Assembly (NCBI RefSeq): GCF_000980815.1
Contig: NZ_CP011311.1
Span: 1,813,815 to 1,877,814, forward strand
DNA from: Corynebacterium camporealensis
Lineage (GTDB): Bacteria > Actinomycetota > Actinomycetes > Mycobacteriales > Mycobacteriaceae
DNA: 64,000 bases
Direction of reading: 5' to 3'
Of this stretch, positions 35,782-45,382 are shown piece after piece. Within the stretch, counting starts at the first letter, position 1. Every line of letters starts with the position of its first letter. A model generated the notes under the pieces. That model did not search any database. It was not told where the DNA came from and was given only the letters and a program-made list of their open reading frames with translations. Both the position numbers and the translations under genes were made by a program.

Positions 35782-37017
35782 TTAGATACGGGAAGCGAAG
35801 TTGGACAGGTAGTCCGCGTGGACGACCGAACGCTGCTGGGAATCTGGCAGTTCGCTCATGTGCTTGCCCATAATCTCGCGCAGCTCGGAAGCGTTGAAGC
35901 GCACCTCACCTCGACCGATGGTCTCACTTTCTGGACCAATGATGTCGATGATTTCACCTTCGCGGAAGCTACCCATGACCTCGGTAATACCGACAGCCAG
36001 CAGGGAGTTGCCGCCGCGGGTAACCGCCTGCATCGCACCCTTGTCCAGGCGGACTGCGCCAGCGGTATCGGCGCAGTACAGTGCCCAGAACTTCCAAGCC
36101 GACAGACCGCGCTCCTCACGGGTGTGGAAGACGGTGCCCACGGAGGCATCGTTAAGCGCGGGGCCCATATTGGCAGTGTTCGTCAGCAGGACCGGAATGC
36201 CGCCACGGGTTGCCAGGCGGGCTGCAGAGACCTTGGTTGCCATGCCGCCGGTACCGACCTTGCCGCCGTCACCAGCAGCAACGCCCTTCAAGTCCTTACC
36301 GGAGCGAATCTCGGAGAGGAACTGAGCGTCTGGTTCTGCCGGGTTCTTGTCGTAGAGGCCATCGACGTCAGAGAAGAGGAAGAGCGCGTCGGCCTTGACC
36401 AGGTTGGCCACCAGTGCGGACAGGCGGTCGTTATCGCCGAAGTGCATCTCGGAGGTCGCCACGGCGTCGTTCTCATTGACGATCGGCACGGTGCGCATCT
36501 GGCGCAGGCGATCAATGGTGCGCTGGGCATTGCGGGCGCGGTCACGCACACCGGTATCACCGGCGGTCAGCAGAACCTGACCAATGGTACGCTCGTAGCG
36601 AGCAAAGGAACGACCCCACTCGTAAGCGAGGTGAACCTGGCCGACAGACGCAGCTGCCTGCTTAGTTGCCAGGTCGGTCGGGCGCTGGGTCAGGCCGAGT
36701 GGGCCCATACCGGCAGCCACTGCACCGGAAGAAACGATGATGACATCGGAGTAGCCCATGCGTGCGTGCACGGCATCAACGATGTGATCAATCTTTTCGC
36801 GAGAAACACGGTAGTCCTTGTCATCGGTCAGAGAGGAAGAACCAATTTTGACCACGACGCGCTTAGCGTCGGCAATCTGCTTGCGCAGATCGGATTCGAA
36901 GCCCGTGGCAATGGGGTTCTCTGCCTTCGGGGCTGGGAATGGGGTGTCCTTGGTCGGGCCTGCGAAAGGCTCGACGGGAAGCGGATAAGGGCTATTGTTC
37001 TGTGAATCAGAAGACAT
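35782..37017 (-). CDS. proB: Glutamate 5-kinase with PUA domain
   Basis: This 411-residue enzyme phosphorylates glutamate, the first and usually feedback-inhibited step of proline synthesis. The kinase domain starts at [16 protein letters not shown] (about residue 54) with [15 protein letters not shown] (about 96) and [15 protein letters not shown] (about 214). The PUA domain fills the C-terminus ([19 protein letters not shown]). About 45 extra N-terminal residues, rich in Pro and Ser, are not part of the usual enzyme. The ATG at 37017 is kept because TAGGAT lies eight bases upstream. It follows obgE. Confidence 0.95.
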   Translation of the reverse strand: MSSDSQNNSPYPLPVEPFAGPTKDTPFPAPKAENPIATGFESDLRKQIADAKRVVVKIGSSSLTDDKDYRVSREKIDHIVDAVHARMGYSDVIIVSSGAVAAGMGPLGLTQRPTDLATKQAAASVGQVHLAYEWGRSFARYERTIGQVLLTAGDTGVRDRARNAQRTIDRLRQMRTVPIVNENDAVATSEMHFGDNDRLSALVANLVKADALFLFSDVDGLYDKNPAEPDAQFLSEIRSGKDLKGVAAGDGGKVGTGGMATKVSAARLATRGGIPVLLTNTANMGPALNDASVGTVFHTREERGLSAWKFWALYCADTAGAVRLDKGAMQAVTRGGNSLLAVGITEVMGSFREGEIIDIIGPESETIGRGEVRFNASELREIMGKHMSELPDSQQRSVVHADYLSNFASRI

Positions 37018-37025
37018 AAGCCCCC

Positions 37026-37031
37026 ATCCTA
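37026..37031 (-). promoter_or_regulatory. -10 box of proB (leaderless)
   Basis: TAGGAT on the minus strand is eight bases before the proB ATG, in the 44-base gap after obgE. Confidence 0.45.
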
Positions 37032-37061
37032 CCGACTTTCCGCGCTAAACTCTCCCGGTTG

Positions 37062-38585
37062 TTAACCTTGCCAACGATCGCGGTTAGCAGACTCGCGAGT
37101 GACCTCTTCATCACCGAAGTCGAACTCGTCGATAAGGCCACGGCGTGCCTGGGAGGCACGCTTACGCTCAGCTGCCGATGCACGCTGGTTGTTCTGCAGA
37201 CGGGCATCGCGACCACGACCAGCCAGGGTCGGATCGCCACCGGCCATCGGCTCCCACTCGAAGGTAATACCACCGATAGTCACCGGGCAGCCTTCCTCAG
37301 CGCCCTGCTTGAACAGCTCTTCTTCGACACCGGCCTTGGCCAGGCGGTCTGCCAGGTAGCCGATGGCCTCTTCGTTTTCGAAGTCGGTCTGGGTAATCCA
37401 GCGGTCGATCTTGTCGCCTTCGACGATGTAACCGCCCTGGACCTGTGGGTCCTTCTTGACGGTGAAGTCTGCATAAGCACCAGCATGCTTCTTACGGCCC
37501 TGGCCCTGCGGGCGCAGCACCTTATCCTCGCGCTTGACCTTCGGCTGGGACTTGCGATGCTCGGTGACCATCTCGAACAGCTTGTACTTCAGCGGCTCCA
37601 AGCCCTGGCGTGCAGCAGCCGAGATAATAAAGACCGGCCAGCCGAACTGCTTTTCCAGGTCTTCCTTGACGAACTCTGCCAGCTCGCGTGCCTCAGGCAC
37701 ATCGGCCTTGTTCAGCACAATCACGCGTGGACGCTCGCGCAGGTCACCCAAACCAGTATCTTCCTGCAGGGCTTCCTGATACTGGGCCAGCTCGTTTTCG
37801 AGTGCCTCAATATCGGAGACCGGGTCGCGGCCCGGCTCAATCGAAGCAGTATCCACGATGTGGGCGAGCACCGCGGTGCGCTCGATGTGGCGCAGGAAAT
37901 CCAGGCCTAAGCCCTTGCCTGCTGCGGCACCAGGAATCAGGCCCGGCACGTCCGCAATAGTGAAGGCGTCATTGCCCATGTCCACCACTCCGAGGTTCGG
38001 CTGCAGGGTGGTAAACGGGTAGTCGCCAATCTTCGGCTTAGCCGCAGAGAGCACGGAAATCAGCGAGGACTTACCTGCCGACGGGAAGCCAACCAGGCCG
38101 ACATCGGCCATGGACTTCAGCTCGAGAACCAAGTCGTGGGCCTCGCCCGGCTCGCCTTGCAGTGCGAAGCCCGGAGCTTTGCGCTGTGCGGATGCCAGCG
38201 CCGCATTGCCCAGGCCACCAAAGCCGCCTTGGGCAGCAACGAAGCGCGTGCCCGGCGCGACCAGGTCAGCCAGGGTTTCGCCCTTTTCGTTGCGGACGAC
38301 GGTGCCGGCGGGCACGGGAAGAACCAGGTCCTCACCGCGGGCGCCATTGCGCATGTCACCGGCACCATTGCCGCCGCGCTGGGCCTTGATGTGCGGGCGG
38401 TAGTGGAAGTCCATCAGCGTGTGAATCTGATTGGAGACCTCCAGGATGATGTCACCACCGTGACCACCGTTGCCGCCATCGGGGCCGCCGAGGGGCTTGA
38501 ACTTTTCGCGGTGGACCGACACACAGCCGTGCCCACCGTCGCCTGCCTGCAAGTGCAGCACGACGCGGTCAATAAAACGAGCCAT
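37062..38585 (-). CDS. obgE: GTPase Obg/CgtA
   Basis: This 507-residue ribosome-assembly and stress GTPase starts [20 protein letters not shown]. It has the glycine-rich Obg fold (residues 1-160), G1 [15 protein letters not shown] (about 168), [16 protein letters not shown] and NKADVP, followed by an OCT domain (about 350-430). ATG 38585 is chosen because GGAGG lies nine bases upstream; the longer in-frame ORF to 38720 lacks family similarity. In most bacteria rplU-rpmA-obgE are contiguous; here a pilus island separates it from rpmA. Confidence 0.96.
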   Translation of the reverse strand: MARFIDRVVLHLQAGDGGHGCVSVHREKFKPLGGPDGGNGGHGGDIILEVSNQIHTLMDFHYRPHIKAQRGGNGAGDMRNGARGEDLVLPVPAGTVVRNEKGETLADLVAPGTRFVAAQGGFGGLGNAALASAQRKAPGFALQGEPGEAHDLVLELKSMADVGLVGFPSAGKSSLISVLSAAKPKIGDYPFTTLQPNLGVVDMGNDAFTIADVPGLIPGAAAGKGLGLDFLRHIERTAVLAHIVDTASIEPGRDPVSDIEALENELAQYQEALQEDTGLGDLRERPRVIVLNKADVPEARELAEFVKEDLEKQFGWPVFIISAAARQGLEPLKYKLFEMVTEHRKSQPKVKREDKVLRPQGQGRKKHAGAYADFTVKKDPQVQGGYIVEGDKIDRWITQTDFENEEAIGYLADRLAKAGVEEELFKQGAEEGCPVTIGGITFEWEPMAGGDPTLAGRGRDARLQNNQRASAAERKRASQARRGLIDEFDFGDEEVTRESANRDRWQG

Positions 38586-38637
38586 GGTAGAAATTCCTCC
38601 GCAAAAATCTAAAACGTGAAGGCCCCAGTCTAGCAGC

Positions 38638-39525
38638 CTATTCGGCTTCCTCCGAAGCCTCGCGGGCCTCCTTCGCCGCACGGGCACGGCGCTTCCGGCG
38701 GTATTCGTTCCAGGCGACAATCAACAGCACCAACGCGATGACGATGAGTGCGGCGATCATCCACCAGGACAGCTTCGGTACCCAACCGCCATCGTCAAGT
38801 TCGTTGCCGAGGTACACGCGCTCTGCGTGTACCAGCAGGCGATCGGTGTTGATGCCATAAGGCGTACACGTAATCAACGTCAGGCGGTCTTCGCCTTCGA
38901 CGTATTCGACCGCCTCGTAGTCATCCGGGGCGACGACCTCGCGGCCGGTGACCTTGTAGTGCAGCACCCGGCCCATGACTTCGATGCTGACAATTTCGCC
39001 ATCTTTGAGCCGCGGCAAATTATCAAACATGGAGGCATCCACCATGCCGGTATGCGCTGACAACACTGCATTGTTGCCCTCGCCGCCTACAGGAAGGGAG
39101 GAGCCAAACATGTGCCCGGCGCCATCGTAAAGCACGTCTGGTGCCGTGGTGTGATAAACGGGCAGGTCAACCTCAATGGAAGGAATGCGCAGACGCGCAA
39201 TCACACCGTGGGTCTCCGGCGCATCCAGGGTCTGCATGTAGCGCTCATAGCCTGGTGAACCTGGTAACGGCGGGTACGCGTGGTGGCCCTGGCCGGCCAG
39301 CCACTCGTTGTACTCCTCTGCCTCGCGCAGGTACTGCTCGCGCTGGCTCGGCGGGTCAATCTGGCGCACCGAATCCTCGTACAACTCTGCCTGTTTTTGC
39401 AGGTTGTAGTCGTTAATCTGCGTGGCGACGATCGGGTACAGCAGAAGCAGAATGCCGGCCAGAATCAGCCACAGTGAGCGCCGCCGCTTGCGCGGCGGAC
39501 GCTGCACCTTCGTGGAATTAGCCAT
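38638..39525 (-). CDS. Class C (pilin-type) sortase
   Basis: This 295-residue membrane transpeptidase joins pilin subunits through LPXTG signals. It has an N-terminal membrane helix (about 17-38), catalytic His158 in VLSAHTGM, Cys220 in TLITC and Arg229, and a second C-terminal helix (about 252-272), the class C layout. A possible lid DPP lies at 57-59. ATG 39525 is preferred to the TTG one codon earlier because AGGA lies six bases upstream. It lies eighteen bases behind the LPDTG surface-protein fragment, so it was the last gene of the pilus operon. It looks intact, though its visible substrates are broken. Confidence 0.9.
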   Translation of the reverse strand: MANSTKVQRPPRKRRRSLWLILAGILLLLYPIVATQINDYNLQKQAELYEDSVRQIDPPSQREQYLREAEEYNEWLAGQGHHAYPPLPGSPGYERYMQTLDAPETHGVIARLRIPSIEVDLPVYHTTAPDVLYDGAGHMFGSSLPVGGEGNNAVLSAHTGMVDASMFDNLPRLKDGEIVSIEVMGRVLHYKVTGREVVAPDDYEAVEYVEGEDRLTLITCTPYGINTDRLLVHAERVYLGNELDDGGWVPKLSWWMIAALIVIALVLLIVAWNEYRRKRRARAAKEAREASEEAE

Positions 39526-39545
39526 CAACCATCCTGGTTTCTCGA

Positions 39546-41661
39546 TTACTGCTCGCTGGTCTGTGCAGCCAGCTCTTCGTCTTCCTCATTGCGATTGCGC
39601 AGGTAAGACCACAGTCCCAGGCCCAACACTAGCAGTGCAATAAGCAGCACCCAGACCAGAGTTTGCATACCGGTATCCGGCAGCAGGAAGCCCAGAGCCG
39701 CGCTCAGGCGGAACGCACCATAAGTATCTTCCGCGGTGAAGGTCGCACCCGCAGCCGTACCCGTGACTACCGCAGTACCGCGGTAGCTATAGGACTCATC
39801 GGTTGGGGCGTTAATCACCACATCGAAGGAACAGGTGCGCTCTTCACCCTTGGGCAACTCGCGACCATCGTTGAGGTTGCACACTTCAGCCGGGATAGTG
39901 CCGTTGTCATCGATGACATACTCGCCACCGGCGGCATCGCGGACCGTGTAGCCAGCCAGTTCCGGCTCGCGGATGCTGAACTCCCCGGCAAGAACTGCAC
40001 CATTGTTTCGAACGGTGTAGTTAAAGCGCATGGTCTCTGCCTCATCAGGCAGCACCGCCGTATCAGCCACCGCACCGGTAACCGCACTAATCGGCGCACC
40101 TTCGATGTGCTTGTCCAACTCAAAGCCTGGGAAGGAGTTCTTCGCCACCAGGGTCCACGGCGGGCCCGAACGACTAGTGTCACTGGCGTTGCCCACTGGG
40201 TGCACACCGAAGTTCCAGAATGCCGCACCTAGGTGCCCATCCTCAGTGGCAGTCAGATTGCCCGCCGTCGAGTCGCCTAAGTTCGCACCAGCGCTTTCCA
40301 CACTGGCGACAGCATTGATTTCTTCGGCGCCTTCCTCAGTATCTCCCGTCAGGATAGGACGCTCTTGGATGAAGCAATCGCGGTCGACTTCGATGTCGCG
40401 AAGCAGCTGCGTCTGGTTGGCAGTCAGGTTGAAGTCCGATCCACAGGTAGTACTGAAGTGGAACTGTCGTCCCTCACCAGCAGCACCTTCTGACGTCTTT
40501 TTGAAGCTGACATCCACCTTGGCGCGCAGGTGCATTGCCTCAGCAGCAATCGTCATCACAGGTGCACCATTAGCCGATACCAGCTCATCGCTGACGCTGA
40601 AGTCGTAAGAGTAGTTCTTGAGGTCCTGCCCCACCTGATCTGCCTTCAGGTCGACCAGCTTGGTATCCGGGTTGTCCTCTTCGGCGACACCGCCGACCCA
40701 CTTACCGAAGGCCACGTAAGGCGTACGCGCACCATTGGTGACCTCCAACTGCGGGCGGGCAGCGAGTGCCGACGAATCATTCAAGTCCAAGGTGCAGTCC
40801 GCGCCCACCGGAAGCTGGACGACGCGGTTGCTAATTGGTGGGGCATCGTCAGCCACGGTCGCCGACGAGTATGCCTGACCAACAGTGAAGTTCTCAGTCA
40901 GGGTCGTGCCTTCTTCATCAGTACAACGGATGTTGAAGTTGTAGGAAGCATCCTCCGCACCAGCGATGTAGCCATCCTGCAACGCAGCCAAGCGAACCGG
41001 AACGGTGCGCTGGTCGAAGTTGTTGACGAAGTCATAGGACTCAACGTCATCTTCGGCACGTCCGACCTGCTTGGAAATCTCAGTTTCGTCAGCTTCCCAA
41101 TCCAGCGCAGCTGGCTTGTTCTCCGGCTCCAGCTCCTGCATGGTGCACCATGCACCGGCAGGAATCTGAACAGTGTCACTGGTAAAGCGACGATCCGCAT
41201 TGTCGAAGTTACCGTCCTCAGTAACCCCTACAGATCCTGGAAGGCCCACATTCGATAGCGAGTAGCCAACACCCTGGCACTGGTAAGCAAAGCGGAAGGA
41301 GGTATCTGCTTCCTGCAGCTTCTGCCATGCGTTGTCGCTGGCGTTGACCTTCTTCGTCATCTGCATCTGCGTGGGGACGAACTGGTAGTAGTTGGTCAGG
41401 TCCACGACGTTACCGTCGCCGCCGGAACCCACATTGTCATCCACGGTCATCTTCGGTGAAGTCGTCTCACCATCATCGAGATCCGTATCCGTGAATGCTG
41501 ACTGGTCGTCACGACGCAACTGCCAAATAACCTGGTTCGGCTTCAGCAACGTCTCCAGCGTACGGCCAGACGGATCATCCTTCGTTAGGTCCAACTGACC
41601 AAACTGATCACCGGTGATGTCGCACTCAGCACCCACTGGCACGTTGGTAAACGTGGTCTGC
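39546..41661 (-). pseudogene. LPDTG-anchored DUF5979-type surface protein, N-terminus lost at the IS junction
   Basis: An open frame of about 700 codons reads from the IS edge to TAA at 39546. It contains several DUF5979-like repeats marked by PVGAECDI, PAGAWCTMQELEPENK, PVGADCTLDLND and similar Gly/Cys/Glu patterns. It ends with the sortase signal LPDTG, a hydrophobic helix and an acidic tail. No signal peptide or proper start is present; the first GTG in frame (41642) is an internal valine. The frame stays open into the IS boundary at about 41661, so the 5' part was removed. Such proteins are usually pilus tip or adhesin subunits. Confidence 0.82.
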
Positions 41662-41727
41662 GGTTACCCTCGAGTAGTGGACACCCGATTAGGACGGATA
41701 CTGTGTCCGTCAGAGAGGATGTTCATT

Positions 41728-42036
41728 ATGAGTCAAACACGCCGGAAGTACACCTCGGAGTATCGGGCGGAGGCAGCCAGGCTGGTCATTGAGACTGGTC
41801 GGCCGATTGCTCACGTTGCTGAGGAAATCGGAGTCAGCGCCGGTTTGTTGGGCAGGTGGGTCAAAAATGAGCGCGAACGCCAGGGAACCGTCGACGGGAT
41901 GAGCCAGGCCGATCTACGTGCTGAGAACGCCAGGCTGCGCCGTGAGTTGGCTGAGGCTCGAATGGATAACGAGTTCTTGTCAAAAGCAACAGCCTTCTTC
42001 GCTGCGAAGCAACGACAGCGGAACGATTCGAACTAA
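41728..42036 (+). CDS. IS3-family transposase OrfA
   Basis: This 102-residue helix-turn-helix protein binds IS ends. RRKYTSEYRAEAARLVIETG and HVAEEIGVSAGLLGRWVKNE are typical, followed by a leucine-zipper-like helix. The ATG at 41728 follows AGAGGATG; the longer frame to the left runs into flanking DNA. Its TAA overlaps the orfB ATG (TAATG). Confidence 0.9.
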   Translation: MSQTRRKYTSEYRAEAARLVIETGRPIAHVAEEIGVSAGLLGRWVKNERERQGTVDGMSQADLRAENARLRRELAEARMDNEFLSKATAFFAAKQRQRNDSN

Positions 42037-42944
42037 TGCAGCGGGAGAAGGCGAACTACAGCATCAAGCGCATGGCCAGGCTTTTGAAGGTATCTCGTTC
42101 TGGCTTCTATAAGTGGGTCTACAAGCAGTGGCAGCGCGATTGCGGCGAGGATAGGCGCCAGAACTACTTAGAGGCGCTGGACAAGCAGATTAAGAAGATT
42201 TGGGATGAATCAGATGAAGTCTACGGCTCACCACGGATCACTGCGGAACTAGCCGATTACGGCTTCTATCCTGACCGCAAAACGGTTGCCAAAAGGATGC
42301 GCCTGATGGGTATCGAAGGCATCTCGCCACGCAGGTTCGCTCCTGTCACGACCATCCAGTCCGAGCACGGGTCGAATCTTCCTGACCTGGTTAAGCGCCT
42401 GTTTGATGCTGGTGATATTAACCGGGTATGGCTATCGGATATTACCTATCTGCGCACCGGTGAAGGCTGGTTGTACCTGTGCGTTATCCGCGATGGGCAT
42501 TCCCGCCGGGTACTGGGATAGGCGATGGATTCTGCTCAGACAACGGACTTGGTGGAACGTGCACTGCGCATGGCGCACACGCTGCGCGGTGAAGCACCTG
42601 ATGGTCTGGTGTTTCACGCTGACCGTGGGTGCCAGTTCACCAGCACACAGATGTGGCAGGTTTGTCAGGAACTAGGGATTTCCCAATCTGTGGGCCGTAC
42701 AGGGGTGTGCTTTGATAACGCGATGAGCGAGTCGTTTTGGTCCACGCTCAAGACCGAGTTCTATGACCGGTCAACGTGGGTCACCAGGGACCAGGCATGC
42801 AAGGCGGTGGCCTATTGGATTGAAGTGGTCTACAACCGGCGGCGCCGACACTCAGCCATCAGGATGATCCCACCCGTTACCTTCGAAAACCAGACCACCC
42901 AAGAAAAGACCCCAACTACCGCGGCCAATACTAAAGCCGCTTAA
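42036..42944 (+). pseudogene. IS3-family transposase OrfB, interrupted by an amber codon
   Basis: The DDE integrase domain is spread over two frames-in-phase segments: the first Asp in SDITYLRTGEGW, the second in FHADRGCQFTS and the Glu in NAMSESFWSTLKTEF. A TAG at 42519-42521 sits where relatives have a tryptophan (RRVLG-W-AMDS), so TGG to TAG is a single-base change. Read through, the protein would have 302 residues. With the stop, no complete catalytic triad is made and the element cannot move by itself. Confidence 0.88.
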
Positions 42945-42971
42945 CTACGTGTCCACGATTTGCGGGCAACC

Positions 42972-44182
42972 CCACCTGAATCGTTACCGCCAGAGGTAGT
43001 CAGTTTGTTCAAAACATTGCCGGTTTCAGTAGTAGCCACCGGCAAGGCCTCGCCTAGCGAGGTGTAGGTGCCATCTTCTTCAGCCTGGCAGAGGTAGAGC
43101 TCAAACTCTGCACCGTTCAGCGTGGAATCACCATTTGGGGAGGTCTTAGTGATGGTCAAATTGCCGAAAGTAGTCGAGGTCGGCTGATCGCCACCCTCAG
43201 GGTTATTCGGGTCCGGGCCATCGGTATTTACGAATGCACCATTCGGCAGCTCAATCGTCGCGGTGTTAGTAATCTGACCGTTCGCAGGAATCGAGTTCAC
43301 AGTCGCGTTGAACTTAACGGTGACCTTCAGGTCCGGGTTGCCCTTACGTGCCTCCTGCAGCTTTTCACGACCTGCTTCACTGAAGTCCACCCTAAGGGTG
43401 TTGTCGTTGGTCGTGACGGTGTAATCGCCAACATCGAAGGACACTGCGCCGACTGGGCTTGTGGCGACCTCAACGCCTTCTGGCTTCAAGGTAAGTGCAG
43501 AAATCAACGGGTCAACAATATTGAAACGGGACAAGGTGCCTGCAGGAACCGGTGCGTTGATCGTGTAGGTCAAGTCCTCACCGAGGGTGACACCATTGTC
43601 ATCAACCTGCTTAGAAGGAATGATTTGCTGGTTCTTCGGGTAGACGTCGCGAGTGTAAGTCCACTTGCCGTCACTATTCGCATACGGGAGCGCAATCAGA
43701 AAAGCAGGCGCTGTGGTGTAGCCCTGGTTATTACGCTCAGTAACGCGGTACAGACCAATAGGACCCTCGAAATTTGCTTCGCCGTTTGCATCGGTTTTAA
43801 CTTCGACAGCATTTTCGACTGTTAGACCAGCAATTCCCGCTTGGTCCAGACCACCGAGTCGGCTCGCTTCAGCCTGACCAGCCTGAGTAGTCAGGTCCAC
43901 GTCTGCCACACGTCCGATCTCAAACGTTGCACCCTCTAGCCTTGGCAAACCCGCTGCCTCATCGGCACTAGGTGGGTCACCAAGCTTCTTGTGGATATTC
44001 AGAGTGACGGTCGCATTCGGATCAATGCGGTCAGCGTTCTGAGTAGCGGATGGGGTGGTCTCAGCACCTACTTCCCCAGTAGGAGTAGGGGTTGCCTCCT
44101 GGCCGATGGCAACCCGGTGCCCATGATGGCGAGCGCGCTAGCGGTGATGACGCTGGCGATGCGAGAGTTGAAGAGAGGTCAT
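42972..44182 (-). pseudogene. SpaA-like major pilin, 5' part with two frameshifts, 3' part lost at the IS
   Basis: The body (about 330 codons) is a SpaA-type LPXTG pilin: TVTLNIHKKLGDPPSADEA, then the pilin-motif lysine in WTYTRDVYPKNQQI and isopeptide-type domains (GNLTITKTSPNG). The frame enters the IS after GGNDSG, so the last domain, sorting motif and anchor are missing. At the 5' end, ATG 44182 with AAGGAAAAGG upstream starts MTSL, but one base is missing near 44172 and another at 44113-44115 (CCC where CCCC restores the frame). Corrected, the peptide reads FNSRIASVITASALAIMGTG then VAIGQEATPTPTGEV, a normal signal peptide. Confidence 0.83.
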
Positions 44183-44501
44183 AACCCGACCTTTTCCTTC
44201 CAAGCAGGGTTAGTGAAGGCCAATCAATAAGTCTTGTCAGCCTTCTCCAGTGTTAACTACGCGCTTAGCGTATAGCGATCTGCTCATGTTTGCAAGAGGA
44301 AATTTTCATACACCTTTTAACTTGTATGAATCTCAGGATTTTATTAGCCCAGCGCGTACAGCCTTGCAGTCAGTGAAAGACCAGGTTTTGTAAGGTTTGC
44401 ATTGTATCGATAATTAAAATTCGCTTGTTGTTCTCAGTAAGTGAGATCCACCCACTAACAAGGGGAAATGCACGCGGGATAGACCTTTAATACTGATTGG
44501 G
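44183..44501. other. AT-rich non-coding region between the pilin remnant and rpmA
   Basis: I see no gene in this stretch. It is richer in A and T than its surroundings and holds the pilin promoter signals described separately. The part from 44340 to 44500 shows nothing I can name. Confidence 0.5.
44267..44330 (-). promoter_or_regulatory. Candidate pilin promoter with upstream inverted repeat
   Basis: On the minus strand TTGCAA (44290-44295) and TACGCT (44267-44272) are 17 bases apart, about 85 bases before the pilin ATG. A perfect 8-base inverted repeat (ttcataca 44305-44312, tgtatgaa 44323-44330) lies just upstream of the -35, a position typical of an activator site. Confidence 0.4.
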
Positions 44502-44537
44502 CATAGAAAAAGACCCAAGGACCAAAAGTCCTTGGGC
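44502..44537 (-). terminator. Rho-independent terminator after rpmA
   Basis: A 9-bp stem (cccaaggac / gtccttggg, 44514-44536) is followed on the minus strand by TCTTTTTCT. It ends the rplU-rpmA transcript before the pilus island. Confidence 0.88.
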
Positions 44538-44555
44538 CTTAGCAGAAGTTATTGC

Positions 44556-44834
44556 TTAGGCAGAAGCCTCAGCTGCGGCCTCCTGAGCCGGAACAATGTT
44601 GACGATGCGACGTGCGCGCTTGATGCCGAACTGCACGGAGCCGGACTTCAGAGCGAACAGGGTATCGTCGCCGCCGCGGCCGACGTTCTCACCCGGGTGG
44701 AACTTGGTGCCGCGCTGACGCACGATGATCTCGCCGGCCTTAACCTGCTGACCACCGAAGCGCTTAACGCCGAGGCGCTTGGACTCGGAGTCGCGACCGT
44801 TGCTGGAGCTGGAAGCACCCTTCTTGTGTGCCAT
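44556..44834 (-). CDS. rpmA: 50S ribosomal protein L27
   Basis: This 92-residue protein has the standard N-terminus [20 protein letters not shown], which reaches toward the peptidyl-transferase centre, then [20 protein letters not shown]. The C-terminal 15 residues are alanine/glutamate rich. No cleavable N-terminal extension of the Firmicute type is present. It follows rplU by 42 bases with a strong AAAGGAGG ribosome site. Confidence 0.98.
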   Translation of the reverse strand: MAHKKGASSSSNGRDSESKRLGVKRFGGQQVKAGEIIVRQRGTKFHPGENVGRGGDDTLFALKSGSVQFGIKRARRIVNIVPAQEAAAEASA

Positions 44835-44876
44835 GTGGTTTCCCTCCTTTAGGGATGAATCGAGCCGGTTAAGGCT

Positions 44877-45182
44877 TTACTTGATACCGGTGATCTTAAT
44901 GACGGTCTGCGGCTGACGGTGGCCGAGGCGTCGCTTGTAACCAGTCTTGTTCTTGTACTTCAGGATGTCGATCTTCGGGCCCTTGCCGTGCTCGACGATC
45001 TCTGCGTTGACGGAGACGTTTTCCAGTTCGGAAGCCTTCGCCTTGACGGTTGCGCCATCGACGAGCAGAACCGGGGTGAGAGCTACGGCAGAGCCTGGCT
45101 CACCCTCGATCTTCTCGACCTTGACGAGGTCACCTTCAGCAACCTTGTACTGCTTGCCGCCGGTCTTGACGATCGCGTACAT
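44877..45182 (-). CDS. rplU: 50S ribosomal protein L21
   Basis: This 101-residue 23S-rRNA-binding protein reads [20 protein letters not shown] at the start and ends [20 protein letters not shown]. It is the first gene of the rplU-rpmA pair. The 198 bases upstream, between it and rne, include a TAGATA box about 18 bases before the ATG and AAGGGG as ribosome site. No leader RNA structure that I recognise is present. Confidence 0.98.
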   Translation of the reverse strand: MYAIVKTGGKQYKVAEGDLVKVEKIEGEPGSAVALTPVLLVDGATVKAKASELENVSVNAEIVEHGKGPKIDILKYKNKTGYKRRLGHRQPQTVIKITGIK

Positions 45183-45350
45183 AGAGGGTTACCCCTTATC
45201 TAAACTCGCTGGGAAGCGGCGGGGTGCCACTTCCGTGTGGACAATGTGCAAATTGCGTTTAGGCCGGGTGCGGACACCGTCGCCGCGCCAGTTCATTCCG
45301 GCGCAGCGCATGCCTAACCAACGACTGTCAAAGACTACCCTGCAGACAGT

Positions 45351-45382
45351 GGAAAATACAAACCGCGCAAGGTTTTGCGGTT
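45351..45382 (-). terminator. Probable terminator overlapping the rne stop codon
   Basis: A 6-bp stem (aaccgc 45361-45366 / gcggtt 45377-45382) with a 10-base loop is followed on the minus strand by TGTATTTTCC. The rne TAA lies in the stem. Confidence 0.55.

Larger units (their letters stand above)
41662..42971 (+). mobile_element. IS3-family insertion sequence
   Basis: The element is about 1.3 kb, with imperfect 24-base terminal inverted repeats (18 of 24 matching, both starting GGTT and sharing GTGGACAC): left 41662-41685, right ending 42971. It carries overlapping orfA and orfB. The bases flanking the two ends (tgc on the left, cca on the right) show no 3-4 bp target duplication, and the genes on either side are different surface proteins. 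This points to a deletion or recombination involving the element. Exact ends could shift by a few bases. Confidence 0.85.

Noticed and set aside
32586..37910. Long plus-strand frames opposite proA, the dehydrogenases, proB and obgE
   Set aside because: Each mirrors a well-defined minus-strand gene and reads as low-complexity sequence.
38586..38720. Upstream start for obgE
   Set aside because: GGAGG and the conserved MARFIDRV N-terminus place the start at 38585.
39546..41642. The DUF5979/LPDTG frame as a complete gene
   Set aside because: There is no signal peptide and the frame continues without a stop into the IS boundary, so it is a 5'-truncated gene.
42941..43948. The pilin frame as a complete gene starting at TTG 43948
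   Set aside because: The frame extends further upstream into a signal peptide that is only readable after correcting two missing bases, and its last residues are IS sequence.
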